Below are positions 16,655 to 25,385 of a stretch of 64,000 nucleotides of DNA, one piece after another. Both the position numbers and the translations under genes were made by a program. This DNA comes from Fusibacillus kribbianus. Its GTDB lineage: Bacteria; Bacillota; Clostridia; Lachnospirales; Lachnospiraceae. The stretch is taken from contig NZ_JASGBQ010000004.1 in the NCBI RefSeq assembly GCF_030053595.1, positions 98,792 to 162,791 of the forward strand, given 5' to 3'. Under the pieces are notes generated by a model, which searched no databases, was not told where the DNA came from, and saw only the letters and a list, made by a program, of their open reading frames with translations. Position 1 is the stretch's first letter. Each line of letters starts with the position of its first letter.

Positions 16655-18262
16655 TCAGTTCCTGGAAAATTCTTCCAGAACAAGGCCCGGATTCCTGTCA
16701 AGAACCATGCCGACACTCCAGCTGTTGACGAAGAGGAGCAGCGGATTTCCCTTGAGATCCTTGACTCTCTTCATGTCAGAGGTACCCTGGATCTTCTCCA
16801 CATTGACCTCATCCTTGTTGGCGATCCAGCGGATATGCTCGTAGGGCAGCGGATCCAGCTTCACCTCCACGTTGTATTCATTATTCAGACGGAATAACAG
16901 CACATCAAACTGAAGGACACCCACCACGCCCACGATGATCTCCTCCATACCGGTATTGAATTCCTGAAAGATCTGAATGGCGCCCTCCTGGGCGATCTGA
17001 TTGACCCCCTTTAAAAACTGCTTCCGCTTCATGGTATCCATCTGTCTGAGCCTTGCAAAGTGCTCCGGTGCAAAGGTGGGGATCCCCTCATAGGCAAACT
17101 TTTTGCCGGAGGCGGTAAAGGTATCACCGATCGAAAAGAGTCCGGGATCAAACACGCCGATGATATCGCCCGCATAGGCCTCGTCCACGATCTTTCTCTC
17201 CTGGGCCATCAGCTGCTGAGGCTGGGAAAGTTTTACCTTTCTTCCGCCCTGCACGTGATTGACCTCCATACCGGCCTCAAACTTTCCGGAACAGATTCGC
17301 ATAAACGCGATCCTGTCCCGGTGGGCCTTATTCATATTGGCCTGGATCTTAAACACAAACGCCGAGAAATCCTCTGTCATGGGATCGACGATCCCCGTAT
17401 CTGCCTTTCTGGGAAGAGGCGGCGTCGTCATCTTCAGGAAATGCTTTAAGAAGGTCTCCACACCGAAATTGGTAAGGGCGGAACCGAAAAACACCGGCGA
17501 CAGCTTTCCCTGTCGTACCAGCTCCATATCCAGATCCTGTCCCGCACCGTCCAGAAGCTCGATATCCTCCAAAAGCTGACTGTGGAAACCTTCTCCGATG
17601 AGCCAGTTCACCTGAGGATCGTTTAAGGCTACCTCCCTGGCAGCAACCTCCTTCTGACCGTTCATGGCCGCCGTGAAGGTGGTGATGCACTGCCTGTCTC
17701 TTTCATATACGCCCTTGAACTCCTTACCGGAGCCGATGGGCCAGTTGACCGGGCAGGTGGCGATTCCCAGAACAGACTCGATCTCATCCATCAGTTCAAA
17801 GGGATCATTGGCCTCCCTGTCCATCTTATTGATGAAGGTAAAAATGGGGATCTGTCTCAACAGACAGACCTTGAACAGCTTGATGGTCTGGGCTTCCACA
17901 CCCTTGCTGGCGTCGATGACCATAACGGCCGAGTCAGCCGCCATCAGCGTCCGATAGGTATCCTCCGAGAAATCCTGATGGCCGGGTGTGTCCAGAATAT
18001 TGATGCAGAAGCCATCGTAATTGAACTGGAGTACCGATGAGGTTACGGAAATACCTCTCTGCTTCTCGATCTCCATCCAGTCGGAAACCGCATGTTTCGC
18101 TGTCTTCTTTCCCTTTACGGAGCCGGCCAGATTGATGGCACCCCCGTAGAGAAGGAACTTTTCCGTAAGGGTCGTCTTACCCGCATCCGGGTGGGAAATG
18201 ATCGCAAAAGTCCTCCTCTTCTCTATCTCTTTTCTCATTTTTTCCAGCTCTGATAACGCCAC
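16655..18262 (-). CDS. prfC: Peptide chain release factor 3
   Basis: 535 residues. Translational GTPase that recycles RF1/RF2. G1 ISHPDAGKTTLTEKFLL, G2 region with QRGISVTSSVLQF, G3 DTPGHQDFSEDT, G4 FINKMDREA, and the RF3-specific C-terminal parts GVVGVLQFDVLLFRLNNEY. Length is normal. ATG at 18262. Lies 39 bp downstream of cls; not strongly linked to its neighbours in function. Confidence 0.97.
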   Translation of the reverse strand: MALSELEKMRKEIEKRRTFAIISHPDAGKTTLTEKFLLYGGAINLAGSVKGKKTAKHAVSDWMEIEKQRGISVTSSVLQFNYDGFCINILDTPGHQDFSEDTYRTLMAADSAVMVIDASKGVEAQTIKLFKVCLLRQIPIFTFINKMDREANDPFELMDEIESVLGIATCPVNWPIGSGKEFKGVYERDRQCITTFTAAMNGQKEVAAREVALNDPQVNWLIGEGFHSQLLEDIELLDGAGQDLDMELVRQGKLSPVFFGSALTNFGVETFLKHFLKMTTPPLPRKADTGIVDPMTEDFSAFVFKIQANMNKAHRDRIAFMRICSGKFEAGMEVNHVQGGRKVKLSQPQQLMAQERKIVDEAYAGDIIGVFDPGLFSIGDTFTASGKKFAYEGIPTFAPEHFARLRQMDTMKRKQFLKGVNQIAQEGAIQIFQEFNTGMEEIIVGVVGVLQFDVLLFRLNNEYNVEVKLDPLPYEHIRWIANKDEVNVEKIQGTSDMKRVKDLKGNPLLLFVNSWSVGMVLDRNPGLVLEEFSRN

Positions 18263-18301
18263 GTATCCTTCCTCCTGAATCCTGTAATGTTTTTCTTTCC
18301 G

Positions 18302-19834
18302 TCAGAACAACGGGGTAAACAGCCGCATGGCCGACACAAGAAGCTGCTCGTAAACCGGCCGCTTCCGGCAGAACTCCATGGTGATCTCCATGGCCTCCTG
18401 CTCCACGGTTTTGATGAAATCAGCATGAAGCTCCTCCACCGCCGCCGTTTTATAAAGAAGAGCGCCGCACTCAAAATGAAGGTACAGGCTCCTGAAATCC
18501 AGATTAATGCTGCCGATGGCCGCCAGTGTGCCGTCCGCTACAAAGGCCTTTGTGTGAAGAAAGCCCGGCAGATATTCATAGATCCTCACACCGGCATCAA
18601 GCAGCTGGGCATAATAAGAACGGGTCAGCATAAAGATCAGACGCTTGTCCGGAATATGGGGAAGCATGATTTTCACATCGATACCGCTTTTGGCTGCCAG
18701 GGTGAGCGATGTCATCATCTCATTGTCTATGATCAGATAGGGAGTATAGATGTAAACATACTGTTTTGCATTATGAATCATGTTCAGATACACATTTTCC
18801 CCGGTACACTCATGATCCAGGGGCGAATCTCCGTAGGGAGCCACAAATCCGCCTTTCCAGGCCGCCTCCTTCCCGGTCTCCCGATAGGCTGCATAATCAT
18901 AATCCGTATGGCTGATGGAATTCCACATGCCGAGAAACATGGACGTATAATTCCAGACGGCCTCTCCCTTTATGGCAACGCCGCCGTCCTTCCAGTGGCC
19001 AAACCGTTCCTTCCGGTTGATATACTCGTCAGCCAGATTGAGCCCTCCGCAAAAGGCCGTACGTCCGTCAATGACCGCGATCTTCCGATGATCCCGGTTG
19101 TTGAAAATGGCAGAAATGACCGGGCGAAACGGATTAAATCTTCGGCAGGCGATTCCCTTTTCCCGGAGAAGCGTCGGATAATTTCTGGGAAGCAGCCAGA
19201 TACTGCCCACATCATCATACAGAAGGCGGACCTCCACGCCTGCTTTCACCCGCTCCTCGAGAATGGACAGGATGGTATCCCACATATATCCCCGCTCGAT
19301 GATGAAATACTCCAGAAATATGAATCGCTCAGCCTTTTTAAGCTCCTCACACAGAGCAGAAAAATATTCCTCTCCATCGGAAAAATAATGACTGAAGCCA
19401 TCCCTCTCAACGGGGAACCCGGCCGTCTCACTGAGGTAACGGAACTGTCTGAACACGGCAGGATCCTCCTGAAGAAGCTCTTCGAAAATTTCTCCCTTCT
19501 GGGTCATCAATGGCAGCAGCTCATGATCGATCCTCTCGTGGATCCTTCGGTGAGTCACAATGGCGTTGCCCCTGCCAAATAACAGATACAGAATCGTTCC
19601 CACAATGGGAACACTGAGAATCAGAATACTCCAAGCCAGCTTATAAGCTGGATTATTCCATTGACGGACAATATAAATCACCAGCACCAGGCCGACCAGA
19701 GACAGAAAGATCTGTGCAGTCCAGTAATACCTTCCAAGAAGCAGCACCGAGTCCACGATCCAGGCTACCTGGAGAACGATGACCATGGCGACCCACACCA
19801 TACGGCTGGTCAGAAACTTGATGATCCGTCTCAT
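18302..19834 (-). CDS. cls: Cardiolipin synthase (phospholipase D family)
   Basis: 510 residues. Two N-terminal membrane helices (about 10-32 and 36-58), then two phospholipase-D HKD motifs: HRKIAVIDGRTAFCGG and HTKAFVADGTLAAIGS. It condenses two phosphatidylglycerols, or PG with another donor, into cardiolipin at the membrane. Length and layout fit ClsA-type enzymes of Firmicutes. ATG at 19834 after GGAGGAACC. Downstream of coaBC by 54 bp on the same strand. Confidence 0.95.
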   Translation of the reverse strand: MRRIIKFLTSRMVWVAMVIVLQVAWIVDSVLLLGRYYWTAQIFLSLVGLVLVIYIVRQWNNPAYKLAWSILILSVPIVGTILYLLFGRGNAIVTHRRIHERIDHELLPLMTQKGEIFEELLQEDPAVFRQFRYLSETAGFPVERDGFSHYFSDGEEYFSALCEELKKAERFIFLEYFIIERGYMWDTILSILEERVKAGVEVRLLYDDVGSIWLLPRNYPTLLREKGIACRRFNPFRPVISAIFNNRDHRKIAVIDGRTAFCGGLNLADEYINRKERFGHWKDGGVAIKGEAVWNYTSMFLGMWNSISHTDYDYAAYRETGKEAAWKGGFVAPYGDSPLDHECTGENVYLNMIHNAKQYVYIYTPYLIIDNEMMTSLTLAAKSGIDVKIMLPHIPDKRLIFMLTRSYYAQLLDAGVRIYEYLPGFLHTKAFVADGTLAAIGSINLDFRSLYLHFECGALLYKTAAVEELHADFIKTVEQEAMEITMEFCRKRPVYEQLLVSAMRLFTPLF

Positions 19835-19888
19835 GGTTCCTCCTTTCTCCCGGTTTTCTCATCCATTTCTTCTGCAACATACGATCGG

Positions 19889-21091
19889 TTAAGAGCTCTG
19901 TTCCATCCGCCTCATGATCTCGTCAAGAATCCTTCCTGCCACCTCATCCTTGCTCATGACTGGAAGGGAAAGCTCTCCATCCTTTGTCAGTATCGTGACC
20001 ACGTTGGTATCGGTGCCAAAGCCGGCCCCCTCCACCTTCAGGTTATTGGCCACGATCATATCCAGATTTTTCTTTTCCAGCTTTGCCCGGGAATTTTCCA
20101 CCATATGCTCTGTTTCCATGGAAAAGCCGCAGAGAAACTGTCCCTCTCTCTTTTCCATACCGAGTTTCTTCAGGGTATCCTCTGTCCGCTCCAGGGCGAT
20201 GGACATGACACCGTCCGATTTTTTCACTTTTTCATCGGCCACCACTGCCGGCCGGTAATCGGCCACCGCAGCTGCCTTGATGATAATATCCTGTTCCGGG
20301 GCTCTTTCACATACTGCCCGATACAGCTCTGCCGCGGAGTTGATCTCCACCACCTTTACAAAATCCGGCTTTTTGATGGAGGTGGGACCTGTCACCAGCG
20401 TCACATCCGCTCCCCGGTACATGGCCGCCTTCGCCAGCGCATAACCCATCTTCCCCGTGGAGTGATTGGTAATGTAACGGACCGGATCAATGGCCTCCCT
20501 GGTGGGACCTGCCGTCACCAGCACCTTTTTCCCCTTCATATCTTTCTCGCAGGCCAGTTCCTTCAATACATAGGAAAGCAGTGTTTCCTCATCGGCCATT
20601 TTTCCGTTTCCGGTATCCCCGTTGGCAAGCATCCCCACCACCGGATCCACAAACTCATAGCCAAACCTTTTCAGCTTCGCAATATTGTCCTGAACAATGG
20701 GATTGTTGTACATATTGGTATTCATGGCCGGTGCAATCAGCTTCTTGCAGGGGCAGGCCATAATGGTAGTCGTCAGCATATCGTCGGCGATTCCGCCAGC
20801 GATCTTGCCGATCACATTGGCGCTGGCAGGAGCCAGCATCACGAGATCCGCCTGCTTTGCCAAAGCCACATGCTCCACGGAAAATTCAAAATTCCGGTCG
20901 AAGGTATCAATCAGACACTTCGTACCTGTCAGGGTCTCAAAGGTGGTTGCCGTGATAAAATTAGTCGCATTCTGTGTCATCAGCACATGAACCGTAGCAT
21001 GCTGCTTTTTTAAAAGTCTTGCCAGATTGGCAATTTTGTAAGCAGCGATGCTTCCGGAAACGCCGAGGAGCACTGTTTTTCCCTTTAACAT
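19889..21091 (-). CDS. coaBC: Bifunctional phosphopantothenoylcysteine decarboxylase/synthetase
   Basis: 400 residues. N-terminal CoaC flavoprotein domain (GVSGSIAAYKIANLARLL, the catalytic His in FSVEHVALAKQAD, PAMNTNMYNNP, and LACEKDMKG) and C-terminal CoaB domain (VTAGPTREAIDPVRYITNHSTGKMGYALA; KKSDGVMSIALERTEDTL; FCGFSMETE). It makes 4'-phosphopantetheine from phosphopantothenate and cysteine. It is divergent from coaX, the preceding enzyme in the pathway, so the shared 136-bp space is a coenzyme A control point. Confidence 0.97.
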   Translation of the reverse strand: MLKGKTVLLGVSGSIAAYKIANLARLLKKQHATVHVLMTQNATNFITATTFETLTGTKCLIDTFDRNFEFSVEHVALAKQADLVMLAPASANVIGKIAGGIADDMLTTTIMACPCKKLIAPAMNTNMYNNPIVQDNIAKLKRFGYEFVDPVVGMLANGDTGNGKMADEETLLSYVLKELACEKDMKGKKVLVTAGPTREAIDPVRYITNHSTGKMGYALAKAAMYRGADVTLVTGPTSIKKPDFVKVVEINSAAELYRAVCERAPEQDIIIKAAAVADYRPAVVADEKVKKSDGVMSIALERTEDTLKKLGMEKREGQFLCGFSMETEHMVENSRAKLEKKNLDMIVANNLKVEGAGFGTDTNVVTILTKDGELSLPVMSKDEVAGRILDEIMRRMEQSS

Positions 21092-21107
21092 AGTTTCTCT
21101 CCCTTAC

Positions 21108-21136
21108 TTGCGCCGCCCGGCGATCCATGCTATAAT
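21108..21136 (+). promoter_or_regulatory. Probable coaX promoter
   Basis: TTGCGC (21108-21113), 17-bp spacer, perfect TATAAT (21131-21136); start codon 91 bp downstream. The -35 is weak, so activation or low output is possible. Confidence 0.55.
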
Positions 21137-21227
21137 CGCACCGTAGCCGTTTTGGCACTGAATATGCGGGTTCTGCCGTCGGCAGAGCTCTATATGGCGG
21201 TTCTCCGCCGGAAAGGACTTATCCCTT

Positions 21228-21998
21228 ATGATTCTCGCTATCGACATCGGCAATACCAATATTGTCATTGGCTGTATCGACGCCAAGCAAACGTATTTTG
21301 TTGAACGCATTTCCACCAATCTGAACCAGACTGCTCTGGAATATGCCATTACCTTCAAAAACATCCTGGAGCTTTACCATATCAATCCCAGGGGTCTGGA
21401 GGGAGCCATCGTTTCCTCCGTAGTGCCGCCCATTTCCAACACGGTCCGTCTTTCGGTGGAAAAGATCATAGGTAAGCCCTGCCTCTTAGTTGGCCCAGGC
21501 CTGAAAACAGGTCTCAACATCGTCATGGACAATCCTGCCACCGTCGGCAGCGACCTGGTAGTAACGGCAGTCGCCGGCATCAAAGAATATAAAGCACCTT
21601 TCCTCGTCATTGACATGGGCACCGCCACCACCATCACCTGTGTGGACAAAAATCACAATTACATCGGCGGAGCCATCATGCCCGGTGTGCGGGTCTCCCT
21701 GGAATCTCTGGCCCAGCGGGCCTCCCAGCTCCATAACATCAGCCTGGAATCTCCCAGACATGCCATCGGAAAAAATACCATCGAATGCATGCGCAGCGGC
21801 ATTGTTCTGGGCAGCGCCTCCATGCTGGACGGCATGATCGACCGGTTTGCCGATGAGCTGGGCGAGGAACCCACTGTCATCGCCACCGGCGGCCTTTCCA
21901 AGATCATCATCCCTCACTGCCGCCATACGATCATCATCGATGACGGTCTTCTCCTCAAAGGGCTCTGGATCATCTACAGCAAAAACCAGCAATGCTGA
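21228..21998 (+). CDS. coaX: Type III pantothenate kinase
   Basis: 256 residues. ASKHA-fold kinase: phosphate-1 motif LAIDIGNTNIVIG, the GPGLKTG substrate loop, DLVVTAVAGI, VIDMGTATTITCVD, and GGAIMPGVRVSLESLA. It commits pantothenate to coenzyme A and, unlike type I, is not inhibited by CoA. Ribosome site GGAAAGGA. Single gene ended by the bidirectional hairpin at 22076-22107. Confidence 0.97.
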   Translation: MILAIDIGNTNIVIGCIDAKQTYFVERISTNLNQTALEYAITFKNILELYHINPRGLEGAIVSSVVPPISNTVRLSVEKIIGKPCLLVGPGLKTGLNIVMDNPATVGSDLVVTAVAGIKEYKAPFLVIDMGTATTITCVDKNHNYIGGAIMPGVRVSLESLAQRASQLHNISLESPRHAIGKNTIECMRSGIVLGSASMLDGMIDRFADELGEEPTVIATGGLSKIIIPHCRHTIIIDDGLLLKGLWIIYSKNQQC

Positions 21999-22075
21999 TA
22001 ATTCCAGGGTATTTTACCATAAAGCAGAAAAAAATTCAATGGAACCAGGGCAAATATGGCCTGTAAAACCCTTAG

Positions 22076-22107
22076 AGAAAGGAGCTGCAGTTAACAGCTC
22101 CCTTTCT
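22076..22107. terminator. Bidirectional terminator between coaX and the ChW/CHAP gene
   Basis: Stem AGAAAGGAGCTG/CAGCTCCCTTTCT around CAGTTAA; it abuts the stop codon of the leftward gene at 22108. Confidence 0.75.
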
Positions 22108-23721
22108 TTATGGCAGATATACATATCCCAGAAACGTTCCCACTCCATTTCTTCCATGGGTCACTCCGTATTCTGTGGTTTCCCGGATGATGGTGCAGCC
22201 ATGGGCTGCCATTCCGCTTCCACTGTACCCGCCTTCACTTACATACACCTTATTACCTACTACCTTTTCTACAACAGCCACATGGTTGGTATAGCAGGCC
22301 AGTGCTCTTCCGCGAAGGGCAGTTCCCGTCGAAAAACCGTATCTTCCCTGTCCGCCGTTCCACCAGTTTCTTCCGCTCCAGATCGTCGTTCCCACACCGG
22401 TAAGCTCATGAACCCTGGATGCCGCGAACCAGGCGCAGCCTTCAGAAGAATAGGCGTACTGTCCGTAAGCATAAGACGCAAAGGTCGTATACGGCGCCGA
22501 ATGGATGTCAATATAGATACCTCCTGTACCGTTGCCGTAAATGCCGTTGGGATCATTGATTCCATTCTGATTTCCGGAGGAAACCGTTTCCTTTTCGATA
22601 AACGCCGGTGTTCCGGAGGAAAAGCCTTCCGTCCCCTTAGGCACCACCTGTATTTCCATTGCCTCCATCCGGAGCGAACGGCCCTCAGTCCCGGCCTTTT
22701 CCCCGTTTTTCGCCCAGCCAAGCCAACCGTAGTTCTGAACATGGACACGGTAATACACGTCAAATGCATTGGAAAGACCGTCCGTCAGTCTGATCTGGAC
22801 AGCCTCCATGCGCTTTGCCTCTCCCGTTGTTCCTGCCATGTCCCCGTCTGAAGCCCAGTCCATCCAGCCATAGCTCTGGACATGGGCACGGTACTGAATT
22901 GCTCCATCCAGGCCGGAATCGGAAAGAAGAAGCTTCAGAGCTTCCATCCGTTTGCTCTCCCCCGTCACTCCTGCTGCTTTTCCAGTCACCTGCTCCATCC
23001 AGCCATAGCTCTGCATATGAACCTGGCAGGTTACGGAAGGAAGGATCACACAGGGATTTGAAACTGCGCCGGGAGCCGGATCTCCTTTCTTCACAAGTCT
23101 GATCTCAATGGCCTCCAGGCGCTTGGAAAGTCCCGTTGTTCCGGCCGTCTCCCCGTCCTTTGCCCAGTCCAGCCAGCCAAAGCTCTGCACGTGGACCCGG
23201 TAATACACCTCATACGCATCAGCTATCTCCCCGGAAAGGCGGATCCGGATAGCCTCCAGACGCTTGCTCTCTCCCGTCGTGCCCGCCACAGCATTGTCTG
23301 ACCTCCAGTCCATCCATCCATAGCTCTGTACATGGACCTGATACTGAATGCTTCCTTCATAATCCGAATCATTCAACGCAATCTTAACAGCTTCCAGCCG
23401 TTTCGACAGGCCGGTGGTTCCTGCCACGTTCCCTTCAGAAACAGGCTCCTGCCAGCCATAGCTCTGGACATGGGTCTGATAGGAGACAGCGGGCAGAACA
23501 GGCTCATCAGAAAGCGCTGCAGGTTCATCGGAAAGCGCTGCAGGTTCATCGGAAAGCGCTGCAGGTTCGTCACAAAACGATTCCGGTTCTGCAGCAAACG
23601 GTTCTATGTTCACCGCTTCCTCCTCAGGAATGCTCTCCTGCGCATAAACTGCCATGCCACAACCAAAAGCCAGAATGCAGCCGGTCAATACAGCCAAAAC
23701 TCTCAATACGCGTCTTTTCAT
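22108..23721 (-). CDS. Secreted ChW-repeat protein with C-terminal CHAP peptidoglycan hydrolase domain
   Basis: 537 residues. Signal peptide (KRRVLRVLAVLTGCILAFGCGMAVYA), a short acidic linker with three DEPAALS units, then six clostridial hydrophobic (ChW) repeats, each with a VHVQSYGW/F-type core followed by GTTGxSKRLEAI, arranged as two groups of three. The C-terminal ~130 residues look like a CHAP amidase/endopeptidase: catalytic Cys in SSEGCAWFAA, His in CYTNHVAVVE, and a downstream Glu/Asn in VYVSEGGY. The likely role is cell-wall cleavage, with ChW repeats anchoring it to the surface. Preceded by a proper AGGAATAAGGG ribosome site; own transcript between two hairpins. Confidence 0.9.
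   Translation of the reverse strand: MKRRVLRVLAVLTGCILAFGCGMAVYAQESIPEEEAVNIEPFAAEPESFCDEPAALSDEPAALSDEPAALSDEPVLPAVSYQTHVQSYGWQEPVSEGNVAGTTGLSKRLEAVKIALNDSDYEGSIQYQVHVQSYGWMDWRSDNAVAGTTGESKRLEAIRIRLSGEIADAYEVYYRVHVQSFGWLDWAKDGETAGTTGLSKRLEAIEIRLVKKGDPAPGAVSNPCVILPSVTCQVHMQSYGWMEQVTGKAAGVTGESKRMEALKLLLSDSGLDGAIQYRAHVQSYGWMDWASDGDMAGTTGEAKRMEAVQIRLTDGLSNAFDVYYRVHVQNYGWLGWAKNGEKAGTEGRSLRMEAMEIQVVPKGTEGFSSGTPAFIEKETVSSGNQNGINDPNGIYGNGTGGIYIDIHSAPYTTFASYAYGQYAYSSEGCAWFAASRVHELTGVGTTIWSGRNWWNGGQGRYGFSTGTALRGRALACYTNHVAVVEKVVGNKVYVSEGGYSGSGMAAHGCTIIRETTEYGVTHGRNGVGTFLGYVYLP
23501..23563. repeat. Three 21-bp tandem repeats in the linker of the ChW/CHAP gene
   Basis: GGTTCATCGGAAAGCGCTGCA repeated three times head to tail (the first copy with two base changes), encoding DEPAALS-type units. 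Length in codons is preserved, so the copy number can vary without a frameshift. Confidence 0.9.
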
Positions 23722-23753
23722 AGCCCTTATTCCTCCGGGTTTTTTGATTTGAA

Positions 23754-23799
23754 ACAGAGCTGCTCTGCAGACATCACCGAATCTGCAGGGCAGCTCTGT
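23754..23799 (-). terminator. Terminator-like hairpin after the ECF S-component gene
   Basis: Near-perfect 18-bp arms ACAGAGCTGCTCTGCAGA and TCTGCAGGGCAGCTCTGT with a 10-base loop, 10 bp past the stop codon at 23809. T-run on the leftward side is weak (TTTC). Confidence 0.6.
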
Positions 23800-23808
23800 C
23801 AGATTTTC

Positions 23809-24432
23809 TTATCTGTTATAGCTGAAATGCAGAAGCACCTTTCCCAACGCCAGGGTCAGCACCGCTGCCACAATAGCCTCCGGAACACCGTTCGCAACAA
23901 TAATGCCCAGAATCACCTGATATACTGCACTGACCGCGATCTCTTTTGCCGCCGCAAACTGATCCACAAAACAGAAATAGATCAGATTCATGACGAGAAG
24001 GGTATTGGTAAACGCTCCTGCCACTCCTGCCACAGGCAGAGCCACATATTCCATCGTTTTCTTTCCTCTGCCCAGCTTCATGAAGCCTTTATAAACAAAA
24101 TACGGAATCACGCCTACCAGGATCCGGGGTACGAAGCAGATCACAATACTCCATAAATTGCCGCCGGAATAAAAAGGCGAAAAGGCAAAGGACAAAAGAC
24201 TGGGATTGAAGGTGTTGTTGATAAGACTAGTCAGTCCGAAGATAAATCCAAGGAACGCGCCCTTTTTCGGTCCGAGGATCACGGATCCGATAATGACGGG
24301 TACATGGATCAGGGTGGCCTTGATCACCACCAGATTGATATAGCCCACATAAGGAACGAAGGCCATCAGGATGATGATGGCTGCAATCACCGCAGTCAGC
24401 ACCATATTGCGGGTTTTTGATGATGTATTCAT
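23809..24432 (-). CDS. ECF transporter S component, possibly pantothenate-specific (PanT-like)
   Basis: 207 residues, six membrane helices. The N-terminus (RNMVLTAVIAAIIILMAFVP) and the IKATLIHVPVIIGSVILGPKKGAFLGFIFGLTSLI region are typical for substrate-binding S components, which bind a vitamin outside and are energised by a shared EcfAAT module encoded elsewhere. Nearness to coaX and coaBC, three enzymatic steps of coenzyme A synthesis, suggests pantothenate as substrate; that is inference, not a sequence proof. It has its own strong promoter. Confidence 0.8.
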   Translation of the reverse strand: MNTSSKTRNMVLTAVIAAIIILMAFVPYVGYINLVVIKATLIHVPVIIGSVILGPKKGAFLGFIFGLTSLINNTFNPSLLSFAFSPFYSGGNLWSIVICFVPRILVGVIPYFVYKGFMKLGRGKKTMEYVALPVAGVAGAFTNTLLVMNLIYFCFVDQFAAAKEIAVSAVYQVILGIIVANGVPEAIVAAVLTLALGKVLLHFSYNR

Positions 24433-24504
24433 TTTTCTCCTCCTGCTACTGTTCCGTGGCCGTGCTCCCGGTCCACCGGATACAATGCGTTTTCTTTCTT
24501 CCCG

Positions 24505-24532
24505 ATTATAACAAACCGGGGAAAAAAGTCAA
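24505..24532 (-). promoter_or_regulatory. Promoter of the ECF S-component gene
   Basis: On the minus strand TTGACT (24527-24532), 16-bp spacer, TATAAT (24505-24510); the leader of about 60 bases contains GC-rich CCGG-containing segments that could fold. Confidence 0.8.
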
Positions 24533-24563
24533 GAAATGTACATTTTTATATACAAACAGTCCC

Positions 24564-25385
24564 TTATCTTCCATTTTCAACGTCGACAAGAAATTCCTGC
24601 CATTTGTCTTTGTGCTCCACAAAATATTTGGGACAGTTCTTTCCCGTCACATCATAGTGACGGATAATCTCATCCGTCGTTATCAGATATGTATCGGAAA
24701 GCCATGCCGTCAGCTTCACCAGAGACTCATAAGTGGCTTTTGTAAATTTACCGCTCTCATCTTCGTGACAGCATTCGATGGAAATCGTATCGTGATTCCG
24801 GTCATTGGAGGCATAAGCCACTTCGCTCATGGGAACGCACTGGATGATCGAACCGTCGGTGTCAATAATGAAATGACTGCTGGCATAAGTTCCGGAAGCA
24901 CCATCGGCCAGACCTGCAAAATAATCCCGGTTCTGCTTCGCGGTACTCCCCGGATTGGCCGTATAATGGATCACGATCCCCTTCACATCATCCACATAGG
25001 TCCCCGGCCTCGAATACTCATTGACCGGAAGAAGATCCCTGTCGATCCAGTCGGGAACCTGGATCTCCTTCCATCGGATCACTCGTTCCCCTGCCCCATC
25101 CAGATACACCGGCCGTGCGGCATCATACGCATCCGGCCAGATATCCGTCACTGCTTTTGCTGCATCCTGCGGCTCCTTCTGTCCGTTTCCTGTCCCGAAG
25201 CATGCTTTTATGAAAAAGACCAGAAGCACTAGTGCCAGAACAGCAGCGCTGCCGATCCAAATATTTTTTCTGCTTTGAATTTTTCTCAAGAATTTCGCTG
25301 CCTTTCTATGATCCTGTTTCTTTCGTCTGTCAGAATAGCTGTAGTATGATTCCCGGAACAATGGCACAGACCAGTAAAATCCCAA
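24564..25385 (-). CDS. Membrane-anchored N-acetylmuramoyl-L-alanine amidase (amidase_2/PGRP type)
   Basis: Up to 273 residues. A basic segment is followed by one membrane helix (IWIGSAAVLALVLLVFFIKA), a linker, and an amidase_2 domain: zinc ligands in GIVIHYTANPG, SSHFIIDTDGSIIQCVP, and HYDVTGKNCPKYF. It cleaves the bond between muramic acid and the stem peptide outside the cell. The frame opens with TTG at 25385, 56 bp inside the permease gene; no ATG precedes the membrane helix, so a TTG nearer 25290 may be the true start. Confidence 0.88.
   Translation of the reverse strand: MGFYWSVPLFRESYYSYSDRRKKQDHRKAAKFLRKIQSRKNIWIGSAAVLALVLLVFFIKACFGTGNGQKEPQDAAKAVTDIWPDAYDAARPVYLDGAGERVIRWKEIQVPDWIDRDLLPVNEYSRPGTYVDDVKGIVIHYTANPGSTAKQNRDYFAGLADGASGTYASSHFIIDTDGSIIQCVPMSEVAYASNDRNHDTISIECCHEDESGKFTKATYESLVKLTAWLSDTYLITTDEIIRHYDVTGKNCPKYFVEHKDKWQEFLVDVENGR

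Noticed and set aside
18287..19582. 431-codon rightward frame opposite cls
   Set aside because: Antisense shadow of a strong gene; His/Ile/Arg-rich composition without domains.
19661..21013. 450-codon rightward frame opposite coaBC and the cls start
   Set aside because: Antisense shadow spanning two real genes; His-rich and without motifs.
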